The notes: generated from the letters alone by a model not told the origin. A DNA stretch of 64,000 bases from Nostoc sp. UHCC 0870 (GCF_022063185.1 NZ_CP091913.1:5123141-5187140), one strand, 5' to 3'. Positions 35,468-45,261 are shown, numbered from the stretch's first letter. A program made the numbers and translations.

Positions 35468-35665
35468 ATGCAAGTTCTAGAAAACAACGCCTTATTTACC
35501 GAAATTTCTGCTGAACAATCCGCCGTTGTTAGTGGTGGAGTGAATAATTTTAGATTTAACCTAGATGCTTACCTGTTCATCTTAGGTGCTGGTGTTGTAT
35601 TTGGTGTCCCTACACTCACCGCAGAAGAGACCAACTTTGCTTTCCAACAAGCAATCAGTTTGTAA
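35468..35665 (+). CDS. Double-glycine leader peptide 2 (near-copy of peptide 1)
   Basis: A 65-residue precursor that differs from peptide 1 at four bases, giving two changed residues after the GG site (Glu-Gln becomes Ala-Glu in the TLTxxET segment). The start is ATG 35468, after AGGAAAAA. Synonymous changes elsewhere are almost absent, so the duplication is recent or kept uniform by gene conversion. Confidence 0.88.
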   Translation: MQVLENNALFTEISAEQSAVVSGGVNNFRFNLDAYLFILGAGVVFGVPTLTAEETNFAFQQAISL

Positions 35666-35767
35666 TGACTTGATCTAAAGTATTGTCCTGAAAATTGATC
35701 AGATATATCGGTTTTCAGGCTTACCTAATCATGCTTCAGGAATGGCTGAGTGTGAATGATTACAGAA

Positions 35768-35799
35768 AATACTGGAACATTTCAAAATGTTCCAGTATT
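35768..35799 (+). promoter_or_regulatory. Strong hairpin between peptides 2 and 3
   Basis: A perfect 15-bp stem (35768-35782 with 35785-35799) has no T-run. It could be an attenuator, an RNA-processing or mRNA-stabilising element raising the first two peptides over the genes downstream, or a remnant repeat. Confidence 0.6.
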
Positions 35800-35821
35800 G
35801 GAATCAATCTGAAGGTAAAAA

Positions 35822-36043
35822 ATGAGCATTAATGACAAAGTTCCACTTTTTACAGAGCTAATTAACGAAGAATCTGCGGTTATTAGTGGTGGTGCGTTGC
35901 CTATATTTATTTACGACGGCACAACCGCTAGGATTTTAAACGTAGATGGGCAAGGTCAGGAAGTAATTCTCACTCTTACTTCTCCTACCATTAGCCCCTT
36001 ACCTCAACCGAACAACGACTTAACTAACCAATTAAGTTTGTAA
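35822..36043 (+). CDS. Double-glycine leader peptide 3
   Basis: A 73-residue precursor. The leader LFTELINEESAVISGG matches its neighbours, but the mature part (ALPIFIYDGTTARILNVDG, then a Pro/Asn-rich tail) is unrelated to the others. It has no cysteine. GAAGGT precedes the ATG. The shared leader with a different cargo shows that the exporter handles several products. Confidence 0.85.
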   Translation: MSINDKVPLFTELINEESAVISGGALPIFIYDGTTARILNVDGQGQEVILTLTSPTISPLPQPNNDLTNQLSL

Positions 36044-36182
36044 GTTGTTTGTAAGTGGGAATTTATGGGCGATCGCCAATTACAAGTTCAGATTGAGTAA
36101 TAAACAGTTTACTCATTGTCTATTTCATGCTCTTGGGTTGTCAGGTTGCTCATTGTTATAAATAGTTGAATGCAAGCGAGCG

Positions 36183-36419
36183 ATGGAAGAAAATAACACA
36201 CTTTTTCAAGCAATTACCCCTGAAGAATCTGCTGTCGTCAGTGGAGGTTTCTTACAAGTAAGTTTTGATCTGGATACTTACTTGTACATTTTGGGGGCTG
36301 GTGTTGTATTTGGCAACCCTGGACTTACTCCTGACGAAATTCAGTTTGCTTGGGAGTCAGCCTTTGTATTTGAATATGCACCACCCTCTCGCAGAGGAAG
36401 ACGCAGTAACAGGCGTTGA
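36183..36419 (+). CDS. Double-glycine leader peptide 4 with basic tail
   Basis: A 78-residue precursor. The leader LFQAITPEESAVVSGG ends in GG. The mature part keeps the LDTYLYILGAGVVFGNPGLT core of peptides 1 and 2, then adds a strongly basic tail (PPSRRGRRSNRR). It has no cysteine. The hydrophobic core and arginine tail suggest membrane activity, but that is inference. Confidence 0.85.
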   Translation: MEENNTLFQAITPEESAVVSGGFLQVSFDLDTYLYILGAGVVFGNPGLTPDEIQFAWESAFVFEYAPPSRRGRRSNRR

Positions 36420-36567
36420 AATTATTACATTTGCAAGTATATCTGCTATGAGGCAGGCTGAATTAGCCTGTCTTGTTCAAAATTGCTATTTCTGCAATTT
36501 GGATCATCACCTAATGGGTATTTTTTGAAAAATTTTTGGCTCAACTCAAGATAAGCATTTTTGCTGT

Positions 36568-38721
36568 ATGAAATACCAATATGTTGCACAACACAGCGAA
36601 GAAGATTGCGGTGCTGCTTGTATCGCCTCAATTGCTAAACACTATGGGCGGACTCTTACTCTTAGTCATGTGCGTGAGGTTGTAGGTACTGGACAATTAG
36701 GTACAAGCTTGTTGGGGCTAAAACGAGGTGCAGAAACACTTGGTTTTAATGCTCGTCCAGTCAAAACTTCACCAGAAGTCTTAAAGCGGATGAATGAAGC
36801 ACCTCTACCAGCAATTATTCACTGGCAAGGGCAGCATTGGGTAGTTTTATATGGTAAAAAAGGCAAAAAATGTATAGTTGCTGATCCGGCTGTAGGTTTG
36901 CGTTATCTGTCTCCACAAGATTTAGCAGAAGGGTGGACAGATTGGTTAATGCTGTTAATAGAACCTGATCCGATACGGTTTCAGCAGCAAGAGGGGGATC
37001 AAGTTGGTGGTTTTTGGCGTTTTTTTAAGCGAATTTGGACTTTTAGGAGGATTTTAGCTCAGGCTTTACCCCTAAATATCTTGTTGGGATTGCTATCTTT
37101 AGCTTCTCCCTTTTTGCTACAAATTCTTACTGATGATGTACTGGTGCGGGGTGATACTAAACTATTAACTACGATGGCGATCGCTGTGGTAGTGATGAAT
37201 GTAGTTTCTAGTAGTTTATCTTGGGTACAATCTAACTTAATTGCTCACTTTGCCCAACGTCTACAATTAGGGCTTGTTTTAGAATTTGGTCGGCAAATAT
37301 TACAATTACCACTTTCTTATTATGAGGCTAGACGTAGTGGCGAAATTGTCAGCCGTCTACGAGATATTAACCAGATTAATCAGTTAGTATCTCAAGTTGT
37401 TGTAACTTTACCAAGTAAATTATTTATTGCTATTATTTCCTTTAGTCTCATGGCTTTTTATAGCTGGAAATTAACGGTATTAGCTCTATTTATTTCGATG
37501 GTAATGACATTATCTACAGTGATATTCCAGCCAATTTTACAACAGAAAACTCGTGAGGTTTTAGTTAGCGAAGCTGAATCACAAGGGGTTTTAGTCGAAA
37601 CATTTAAAGGCGCACTCACGCTGAAAACAACCACAGCTTCACCACAATTTTGGGAGGAATTACAAGGCAGATTTGGGAAAATTTCTACTTCCACACTCAG
37701 CACCATTCAAATTGGCATTATTAACGGTACATTTTCTAGCTTTGTTTCTGCTATAGGTAGTATTGCTTTGCTATGGTATGGGGGAAATTTGGTAATTAAT
37801 CCCCAAGAAAATTTGAGTATTGGGCAATTACTAGCCTTTAATTCCATGAATGGTAATTTCGTGGGTTTAATTGGGACTGTGATCACTTTTGTAGATGAAT
37901 TTACACGAGCAAAAACTGCTACTCAACGCCTCACAGAAGTAATAGATGCGACACCAGAAAATCAAGGAGATGGTAAAAAAGCATTTGCCAAAATCCCTGA
38001 TGATGCTGATATTGTTTGTAGTCATGTCAATTTTCATTATCCTGGTCGAGTGGAGTTATTAGAAGACTTTTCACTAACTATTCCAGGTGGTAAAGTTGTC
38101 GCTATTATTGGTAAATCTGGTTGTGGTAAAAGCACTTTAGCTAAAATATTAGCTTGCCTATATCCTCTACAATCAGGTAATATCCGCATAGGACTTTATA
38201 ATATAGAAGACCTTGCTCTTGATTGTCTACGTCAACAGATAGTTTTAGTCCCTCAAGATGCCCATTTTTGGAGTCGTTCTATTGTTGAAAACTTCCGATT
38301 AGGTGCGCCTCATATTACATTTGAGCAGATTGTTAGGGCTTGTAAAATTGCTGATGCTGATGACTTTATCAGTAAATTACCTGATAAATATCAAACCATT
38401 TTGGGTGAGTTTGGAGCAAATATTTCTGGCGGACAAAGGCAAAGATTAGCCATAGCAAGAGCCATCGTGACAGATCCACCAGTGTTAATTTTGGATGAAT
38501 CAACTGCTGGACTTGATCCAGTCAGTGAAACACAAGTTTTAGAGCGATTATTTAAACATCGTCGGGGTAAAACTACTATTTTAATTAGCCACCGTCCCCA
38601 AGTAATTAATCGGGCTGACTGGGTTATGTTGCTAGATCAAGGTAAATTAAAAGTTGAAGGTTCTTTGGAGAATTTACGCTCTATATCTGGAGAACATTTA
38701 GACTTTTTGAATACTTATTGA
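36568..38721 (+). CDS. C39 peptidase-containing ABC exporter
   Basis: The 717-residue protein cleaves double-glycine leaders and exports the peptides. The N-terminal C39 domain has Cys14, His90 and Asp106. A membrane domain of six spans follows (about 160-440). The ATPase has Walker A GKSGCGKST near 515, signature ISGGQRQR near 621, Walker B VLILDEST and an ISHRP switch. All peptidase residues are present, so it should be active. It sits between the peptide genes and an HlyD adaptor. Confidence 0.96.
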   Translation: MKYQYVAQHSEEDCGAACIASIAKHYGRTLTLSHVREVVGTGQLGTSLLGLKRGAETLGFNARPVKTSPEVLKRMNEAPLPAIIHWQGQHWVVLYGKKGKKCIVADPAVGLRYLSPQDLAEGWTDWLMLLIEPDPIRFQQQEGDQVGGFWRFFKRIWTFRRILAQALPLNILLGLLSLASPFLLQILTDDVLVRGDTKLLTTMAIAVVVMNVVSSSLSWVQSNLIAHFAQRLQLGLVLEFGRQILQLPLSYYEARRSGEIVSRLRDINQINQLVSQVVVTLPSKLFIAIISFSLMAFYSWKLTVLALFISMVMTLSTVIFQPILQQKTREVLVSEAESQGVLVETFKGALTLKTTTASPQFWEELQGRFGKISTSTLSTIQIGIINGTFSSFVSAIGSIALLWYGGNLVINPQENLSIGQLLAFNSMNGNFVGLIGTVITFVDEFTRAKTATQRLTEVIDATPENQGDGKKAFAKIPDDADIVCSHVNFHYPGRVELLEDFSLTIPGGKVVAIIGKSGCGKSTLAKILACLYPLQSGNIRIGLYNIEDLALDCLRQQIVLVPQDAHFWSRSIVENFRLGAPHITFEQIVRACKIADADDFISKLPDKYQTILGEFGANISGGQRQRLAIARAIVTDPPVLILDESTAGLDPVSETQVLERLFKHRRGKTTILISHRPQVINRADWVMLLDQGKLKVEGSLENLRSISGEHLDFLNTY

Positions 38722-38786
38722 ATACTTAAGTTGGGGATTGGGTATTTGAAGGTTAATAAAGGAGCAAATAAATAGTATTAAAAACT

Positions 38787-40190
38787 ATGCTTTACACACA
38801 TAACCAAAAGCTTCTACCACCTGTTCAAAGTGCAGACTTTCTTCCTCCTGTTAGTCGTTGGACATCTTTAGCCGGAATTTTCCTCATCGCTAGTGTTGGT
38901 ACTGCAATTAGTTTATCTTCATGGATAAAATACAATGTGACAGTAAAAGCAACGGCTGCGGTCCGTCCAACAGGGGAAATTCGCCTGGTACAACCGAAAG
39001 TTGAAGGTACAGTTAAAAGTATTCTGGTGAAAGAAAATCAGCTTGTCCAACGGGGTGATGCGATCGCTCACTTGGAAGATGAACAATTGCAAATTAAAAG
39101 AAGTCAACTGCAAGGTAACATTCAGCAGGGTAAGTTACAACTTATTCAAATGGATGCTCAACTGAAAACTCTAGATAGCCAAATTCTTGCAGAGACGACA
39201 ATAGCCCAGCGATCAATTTTATCTGCAAAGGCAGATTTAGCACGCAATCAAAGGGAATATCAGGAGAAGCAAATTACTACTAGCAGCGAATTACTCGCAG
39301 CTCAAGCTAACTTAGAAAAAGCCCAAGCTGATTTGCAAAAAGCCCAAGCTGATTTAAGTTTTGCCGAAGTAGACCGCGATCGCTATAAACAATTAACAGA
39401 AATTGGTGCTATTGGTGGGCGTGAATTTGAACAGAAAAAACTTGTGGTTGAGCAAACTAAAGCCATTCTGGAAGCTACAAAAAAATCCGTTGATATAGCC
39501 AAAGCTAAAGTTAAATCAGCTAAAGTGGCTGTTAATCCGACAGATGCTACAGTAGCGATCGCACAAGAACGCATTGCTCAAGAAACTGCTAGGGGTGAAG
39601 CTACTACTGCTACACTCAAAAAAGAAAAACAAGCCTTACTTCAGAGGCGGGTAGAAATTCAAAATCAAATCGGACAATCTCAAAAAGAGTTGCAACAGAT
39701 AGCCACTCAATTACAAGATACTGTTTTACGCGCTAGCAGTGATGGGATTATTCTGAAGCTGAATTTACGCAACCCCGGTCAAGTTTTACGTGCTAGTGAA
39801 GCTGTAGCAGAAATTGCTCCTAATCATGCTCCTCTGATTATTAAAGCAGTTATTCCCACCCAAGAAATTAAAAATGTCTCCGTTGGTCAAACAGCACAAA
39901 TGCGAATTGATGCCTGTCCCTATCCTGATTATGGCACTCTTAATGGAGTGGTCAAGGCTGTTTCTCCAGATGCGATTAAACCTAATAATACAAATGCCTC
40001 CACGTCAGGTTCAACAACTGCTGCTGCTAGCTATTTTGAAGTGACTATTCAACCCGATAGTCTCACCTTTGGAAATGGCCGTCAGTGTCATCTCCAAGCT
40101 GGGATGGAGGCTAAAGCAGACATTATTTCTAAACAGGAGACAGCACTGCAATTTATCTTGAGAAAAGCTAGATTAATTACTGATTTGTAA
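38787..40190 (+). CDS. HlyD-family periplasmic adaptor
   Basis: The 467-residue membrane-fusion protein has one N-terminal span (about 27-47), split lipoyl/barrel-sandwich halves (VEGTVKSILVKENQLVQRGDAIAHL and the DTVLRASSDGIILKLNLRNPGQVL region) and a long coiled-coil hairpin between them (about 100-310, with repeated QADLQKA). It links the exporter to an outer-membrane channel, probably TolC-like and encoded elsewhere. It starts 66 bases after the exporter gene, so the two are likely cotranscribed. Confidence 0.93.
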   Translation: MLYTHNQKLLPPVQSADFLPPVSRWTSLAGIFLIASVGTAISLSSWIKYNVTVKATAAVRPTGEIRLVQPKVEGTVKSILVKENQLVQRGDAIAHLEDEQLQIKRSQLQGNIQQGKLQLIQMDAQLKTLDSQILAETTIAQRSILSAKADLARNQREYQEKQITTSSELLAAQANLEKAQADLQKAQADLSFAEVDRDRYKQLTEIGAIGGREFEQKKLVVEQTKAILEATKKSVDIAKAKVKSAKVAVNPTDATVAIAQERIAQETARGEATTATLKKEKQALLQRRVEIQNQIGQSQKELQQIATQLQDTVLRASSDGIILKLNLRNPGQVLRASEAVAEIAPNHAPLIIKAVIPTQEIKNVSVGQTAQMRIDACPYPDYGTLNGVVKAVSPDAIKPNNTNASTSGSTTAAASYFEVTIQPDSLTFGNGRQCHLQAGMEAKADIISKQETALQFILRKARLITDL

Positions 40191-40350
40191 GCTATTATTA
40201 ATCTTTCTTTGATTTTTGTTCGCGCAGCGTGGCGTAGATATACTTACTTATTTAGGTAGGGAATGGAGAGTAAGACATATTTCACCAAGATAATTATCAA
40301 TAATTCTCTACGCGTAGGTTTTTTTGAATTTCTAATGCAGCGACGTGACC

Positions 40351-41004
40351 ATGATTATGTTTGTTAACACCTATCATAGAATGCAGCAATCATTGCAATG
40401 GTGGTCGTTTAGACAATCTATGAAATTATCTATGGAGGCTGATAAAATTCGAGAAGAATTATTACAAGAATTATTTACAGTCCGTCGTAATTTAGAATTA
40501 TCAGCAATCGAAAACCAAGAATTATCCATTGAAAAAACTCAAGATTATTTAAAACAAATTAACCATTTACATTGCTCTCTATCACAGTTGAGCGATCGCC
40601 TATTTCCATCCTATCTTCAAGATAACTTTCCTCTGGCTATTGCATCTCTATTAGAAAGGTGGATTTTCTCCCATCCCTATCTCGATTTTCATATTAGTAT
40701 GCCTTTTAGTTGGAGATATGAATCTGCTGAATATAGTCTGATAGTTTTAAATGCGTTAGAAGAATTATTTGTCATAACTTTGCCAGAGTTGTTGACTCCA
40801 ACTTCAATTAATATAAGTTTGCAGCAAAAACATACTTTAGCTCAGTTAGTTGTCAAAATTACGCATCCAGATATATCTATGTTATTGCCTTATTCGAGTT
40901 TGATAGAATTAGATTATCTTTGTAAAACTTTTAGAATTTTAACATCGGGGAAATTATTTTATCGTAGAAATAAGTGTGCTGTTGCTTACTACTTTTATTG
41001 GTAA
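40351..41004 (+). CDS. Degenerate histidine-kinase-like protein
   Basis: The 217-residue product has a helical front (MEADKIREELLQELFTVRRNLE) and then a segment laid out like a HATPase core (LIVLNALEELFVITL), but the ATP-binding Asn and the DxGxG motif are missing. No clear phospho-histidine is found. The frame opens at GTG 40345, and ATG 40351 or 40357 are candidate starts. Neighbours are a response regulator and a true kinase, so a non-catalytic partner is plausible. The family is not firmly recognised. Confidence 0.65.
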   Translation: MIMFVNTYHRMQQSLQWWSFRQSMKLSMEADKIREELLQELFTVRRNLELSAIENQELSIEKTQDYLKQINHLHCSLSQLSDRLFPSYLQDNFPLAIASLLERWIFSHPYLDFHISMPFSWRYESAEYSLIVLNALEELFVITLPELLTPTSINISLQQKHTLAQLVVKITHPDISMLLPYSSLIELDYLCKTFRILTSGKLFYRRNKCAVAYYFYW

Positions 41005-41238
41005 AAATAATCTCTATTCTCAACAATTCCTCACTTCTTGGGTTAGTTCTATGATATACTTCCTGTGATGAGGATTTTATCTAACAAATCTGCTATTTTT
41101 TGCCTTAATTTGGTAAATAAACAATACATAATTATGCTTGCTTGGTTAATAATAACAGACGATTTAGTATAATAATCACAAATGTAAATTCATGTAAAAC
41201 CATTGCATAACAAGCATTCAAAAGGTGGCAATTTGGTT

Positions 41239-41916
41239 ATGAAACAAATTTTGACAGAGAATGAATTGCTGAAGATTCTAGTAATTGATGATCACGAATC
41301 CGTCTTATCTGGAACTGTCAATGTACTGCGAAAACATTTCCCTGATGCTGACTTTATCACTGCAATCAATGCTAAAAATGCGCTGAATCAACTTGCGATT
41401 TCACAGCCGGATATTGTGGTTATGGATCTTTCTATTCCCGAACAACCTGAAACAACAGCCAGACCCGATATAGGTGTGCAACTTCTGCGGACTTTAATGA
41501 AAAATTACCCCAATCTAAATATTGTAGTTCAAAGTGCTAATGTGAGAACTCTAGTAAGAATTAGACCTGATATTGATAGCCATAAAGGAGGTTTCACCGT
41601 TGCTGATAAAAGTCTTTCTACTCAGGAAATGTTGACTAGAGTTGATTGGGCATTACAAGGATTAACTCATACAAAAGATATTAAAGGTATTCATTCAGGA
41701 TTGGAAGTTAAACCAGAGTGGCTCAGGATGTTAACGTTAGCATTTGGGGAAGGATTACAGGATAAGACGATTGCTGAACGTATGTGCATATCTGCAAGGA
41801 TGGTGCGCCATTACTGGAGTAAACTGCAAGACGCTTTAGATGTTTATCCTGAAGAGGGGAAAAATATCCGTATTCAAACTGAAATGAGAGCTAGAGAAGA
41901 AGGATTAATTGATTAG
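41239..41916 (+). CDS. Response regulator with LuxR-like HTH
   Basis: The 225-residue product has a receiver domain: acidic pair in LVIDDHE, phospho-acceptor in VVMDLSIP and lysine in VADKSLS. A C-terminal helix-turn-helix of LuxR type follows (GLQDKTIAERMCISARMVRHYWSKLQ). GGTGG precedes ATG 41239; the frame continues 12 codons upstream without need. It probably receives phosphate from the CHASE2 kinase, which starts 78 bases downstream. Confidence 0.9.
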   Translation: MKQILTENELLKILVIDDHESVLSGTVNVLRKHFPDADFITAINAKNALNQLAISQPDIVVMDLSIPEQPETTARPDIGVQLLRTLMKNYPNLNIVVQSANVRTLVRIRPDIDSHKGGFTVADKSLSTQEMLTRVDWALQGLTHTKDIKGIHSGLEVKPEWLRMLTLAFGEGLQDKTIAERMCISARMVRHYWSKLQDALDVYPEEGKNIRIQTEMRAREEGLID

Positions 41917-41994
41917 TTATGTCGTAATATTTAAACAATATATCCCTGACTTATTCAAGAATCTGGGGGTCTGGAGTATCACAAATCAACACTT

Positions 41995-43893
41995 ATGCAG
42001 CCTGGACTTTGGAGAAGGATCAAAGCAGAAATTAGCATTTGGCGTGTAGGTGCATTACCAGGTATTGCAATGATGGGACTGGTGATTGTGGCTCGTCTGA
42101 CTGGTGCATTGCAATCCTTAGAGTGGCTAGCTTTTGATCATTTTCTCCGTTTACGGCCTCAAGAACCTATCGATGAAAGAATTTTGCTGGTGGGGATTAA
42201 TGAAGATGATGCGCGTATTCGGAAAGAGCATTCCCTAAATTCTGTAATTTCAGACCGTAACTTAGCCCAACTACTATTGAAATTACAGGCTTATCAGCCG
42301 AGAGTAATTGGTCTGGATATTTATAGAGATTTACCTGTTAATCCTGGCCATGATGAATTAGTTGCAGCTTATCAAAGCGTCAAAAATCTCATTGCTATTG
42401 AAAAAGTCTTACCTGATCAAGTTGCACCACCCCCTACATTGTCACCTGCACAACTTGGTTTTGCTGATCAAATTCTGGATAGTGATGGCAAATTAAGGCG
42501 TAGCTTGTTGTCCACACCAACATCTCAAGGGTACAAGTTTTCTTTGTCTTTGCGTTTGGCAGAAATTTATTTAGCACAAGAACGGATTGCTTTGGGTAAT
42601 GGTATTCGCGATCGCGCTACGATGATGTTTGGCAATACAGAGTTACCCCGCTTTTTACCCAACTCTGGGGGATATGTGCGAACAGATGCAGGTGGAGTTC
42701 AGGTACTGCTCAATTTTCGTAGTGGCCGAAGCAGATTTAGAATGATATCTCTATATGATATCAAAAATGGTAAATTCAATCCCGACTGGATACGCGATCG
42801 CATCGTTATTATTGGCATAACTTCCCCCAGTCGTAAAGACTTTATCACAACTTCAGCCATTGAATCTATCAAACCTGCTACTGGCCGAGTTTATGGATTA
42901 GAAATTCAAGCACACGCTGTGAGTCAAATTATTAGTGCAGTGCTTGACTCTAGACCACTCTTAAAAACTTGGCAAGATGGATGGGAATATCTCTGGATTA
43001 TAGCTTGGGGTCTTTTAGGAATTGCTAGTGCTAGACTGACTAAATCTTCTTTCAGCAATTTTTTTGTTGTGGTTTTAGGGAGCATTAGCCTCGTATTTGT
43101 TAGTTATTTACTGCTAACTTGGGGTTGGTGGCTACCAGTTATCCCCGCACTTCTAGTATTAGTTTTAAACGGGATACAACTCACAGCCTTATATCAAAAT
43201 GATCACGTGTTACGGTTAGGAATTAAAGCCCGTCAAGCCATAATTGAACGCACATTTGAAACCATTCACAATGGCCCATTGCAAAATCTGGCTAAAGCCT
43301 TGAAACTAGTGAGAGACAAAGATAAGCCAGTTAACGAATTGTTGTCAGAAATAGAACAAGAACTAGAAAAATTGAATCGAGAATTAAGGGGAATTTATGA
43401 ATTTTTGCAGCGAGAACCACCCACTCAAAATACTAGTCTTTACCTAGGAAACAATCTTGTGTTAAATTTGCAAGACCCTCTGCATGAAATTCTCTATCAA
43501 GTTTACACATATACCTTAGAGCGAGAGTTTCCTTGTTTCAAAAGCATCAGAATTAAAATTCGTAACTTTGAACCTATAGACGAGCGACATTTGACTATTG
43601 AACAAAAACAAAGTCTGTGCCGATTTCTAGAAGAAGCCTTGTGTAATGTTGGTAAACACGCCACAGGAGTAACTTGTCTGGAAGTAACTTTCTCCTCGTC
43701 GGAAGGTTGGTACACTCTCAGCATTGTTGATGATGGTTTGGGTATCACTTCATCTACAGAAGGTCGTGGTACTCAACAGTTTAGAAACTTAGCCAGACAA
43801 TTCAAAGGCAAATTTCGGCGCGTATCTCTTTCTCCTAGAGGTACTCTTTGCGAGTTCTCTTGGCCAATGTCAAAGGTTTGGTTGTGGAAGTGA
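41995..43893 (+). CDS. CHASE2-domain sensor histidine kinase
   Basis: The 632-residue kinase has an N-terminal span (about 20-45), an extracytoplasmic CHASE2 sensor (about 45-320), three more spans (about 325-405), a NarX-like dimerisation domain with phospho-histidine in IHNGPLQ near residue 425, and a HATPase with N-box EALCNVGKHA and DDGLGI. The signal is unknown. It is the natural partner of the regulator just upstream. Confidence 0.93.
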   Translation: MQPGLWRRIKAEISIWRVGALPGIAMMGLVIVARLTGALQSLEWLAFDHFLRLRPQEPIDERILLVGINEDDARIRKEHSLNSVISDRNLAQLLLKLQAYQPRVIGLDIYRDLPVNPGHDELVAAYQSVKNLIAIEKVLPDQVAPPPTLSPAQLGFADQILDSDGKLRRSLLSTPTSQGYKFSLSLRLAEIYLAQERIALGNGIRDRATMMFGNTELPRFLPNSGGYVRTDAGGVQVLLNFRSGRSRFRMISLYDIKNGKFNPDWIRDRIVIIGITSPSRKDFITTSAIESIKPATGRVYGLEIQAHAVSQIISAVLDSRPLLKTWQDGWEYLWIIAWGLLGIASARLTKSSFSNFFVVVLGSISLVFVSYLLLTWGWWLPVIPALLVLVLNGIQLTALYQNDHVLRLGIKARQAIIERTFETIHNGPLQNLAKALKLVRDKDKPVNELLSEIEQELEKLNRELRGIYEFLQREPPTQNTSLYLGNNLVLNLQDPLHEILYQVYTYTLEREFPCFKSIRIKIRNFEPIDERHLTIEQKQSLCRFLEEALCNVGKHATGVTCLEVTFSSSEGWYTLSIVDDGLGITSSTEGRGTQQFRNLARQFKGKFRRVSLSPRGTLCEFSWPMSKVWLWK

Positions 43894-44079
43894 GGGAGTA
43901 GTGGTTCGACTGCGCTCACCAACCAGGGAGTAGGGAAGTAGGGAGAAACACTAATGAATAATACCTCTTTAGAAAGATGCAATAAAATGCTTTCATTGAT
44001 ATTCTCCCTGCGGCAGAAACTTGGTGTTCAAAAGTTGTTATAAACACACAAAGTCTGATAAGATTAAAAGTAAAGGTTT

Positions 44080-44095
44080 TATACCTTTAGGTATA
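44080..44095. promoter_or_regulatory. Inverted repeat upstream of the DUF928 gene
   Basis: TATACC-TTTA-GGTATA forms a perfect 6-bp inverted repeat about 260 bases before the DUF928 start, with a similar AACCTAAAGG phrase about 100 bases later. It may be a regulator site. The rest of the gap 43894-44357 shows no gene. Confidence 0.3.
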
Positions 44096-44357
44096 CACGT
44101 AATCGTTGTTAGTAATTAGTGTAATCTGTTAGTATTTTGTAGCACAATAGCCGAAAAAAATGTAAAGGTTATTTTTTTGTATAGCAAACCTAAAGGAATT
44201 TAGATTCGGCAATTAAACCGTCTCAGAACATTCATATTATTGGGTAAAAATGCGCGGTTAACTTATGCGTTTTTGCTTTTTTTTTGCTGAGGTTAAGTTG
44301 AGGTTAAGCTTTTTTTAATGATTTAATTTCTGCAATTTTGAATAAGGGGAGATGATC

Positions 44358-45206
44358 ATGAGGACATCTTTATTTAACAAAAATAGTTGTGAGAAAATGC
44401 GGAAATCAAAATCTTCATTGTGTAGTTTAGTTAGTATCTTTAATAGTGAAATACACCCAATGACGACTGACAACAAAAAATCCTGGCATAAACTTTGGCA
44501 TACCAGGGTTTTAACAAGTTGTATTTTGAGTGGGATTCTAGGTGTAACTCAGACTGCACTCGCTGGGTATAAACCACCCAAAGATCAAAAACCTCCAAGC
44601 GGGTATTCAGACTCATCAGGTGTACGAGGAAGGTGTCGTACTATCAGTGAACAATCGCTCAGACTACTAGCTCCTGTCACCCATGTAGGACAAACTACTT
44701 CAACTCACCCGACGTTTGCTTGGGTTGCATCTGATAACGAGCCTATACCCATAGAATTTAGCCTCTACGAATTCGATAGCAACCTCAAACCCAAAAAACT
44801 CGATAGTTATACACAGACTTTCCCCAGTTCATCAAGTCTCATGAAGCGATCGCTATCCAAAGACTTACCAGGTTTGACCGTAGGTAAAAGGTATCTCTGG
44901 CAGGTGCAAATTTTGTGTAACCCTAACCGTCCTTCTCGTCATCCCATTGCTAGAGCAGAAATAAAAGTTGTACCAGCACCTCTAACTCTTGTAAATAACT
45001 TGGCTACTACTGATGATCCATCCCTCAAAGCCAATTTATATGGAAGATATGGTATGTGGTATGACGCTATCAAAGAGGCTCTTCCATTTACTACCAAAGA
45101 GGGAATCGGTCAAACTTTAACTGATTTAGTAGCGAGTCTTGCCCAATTAGAGAATCCTGTAGAAACAGACAAGTTATTAAATATCGCTTTGATCAACAAA
45201 GAGTAG
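44358..45206 (+). CDS. DUF928 family exported protein
   Basis: The 282-residue product has a long basic N-terminus and a hydrophobic signal segment ending near TQTALAG. The body matches DUF928: CRTISEQSLRLLAPVTHVGQ, THPTFAWVAS, and GKRYLWQVQILCNP. AAGGGGAG precedes ATG 44358 at six bases; ATG 44460 would leave a conventional signal peptide. DUF928 genes often neighbour CHASE2, CHAT and TPR genes in cyanobacteria, as here. Function is unknown. Confidence 0.88.
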   Translation: MRTSLFNKNSCEKMRKSKSSLCSLVSIFNSEIHPMTTDNKKSWHKLWHTRVLTSCILSGILGVTQTALAGYKPPKDQKPPSGYSDSSGVRGRCRTISEQSLRLLAPVTHVGQTTSTHPTFAWVASDNEPIPIEFSLYEFDSNLKPKKLDSYTQTFPSSSSLMKRSLSKDLPGLTVGKRYLWQVQILCNPNRPSRHPIARAEIKVVPAPLTLVNNLATTDDPSLKANLYGRYGMWYDAIKEALPFTTKEGIGQTLTDLVASLAQLENPVETDKLLNIALINKE

Positions 45207-45261
45207 GGAATTGGAGATAGGGCATGAGTTACTCACCTGTAACCTGTAACCTGTAACCTTC

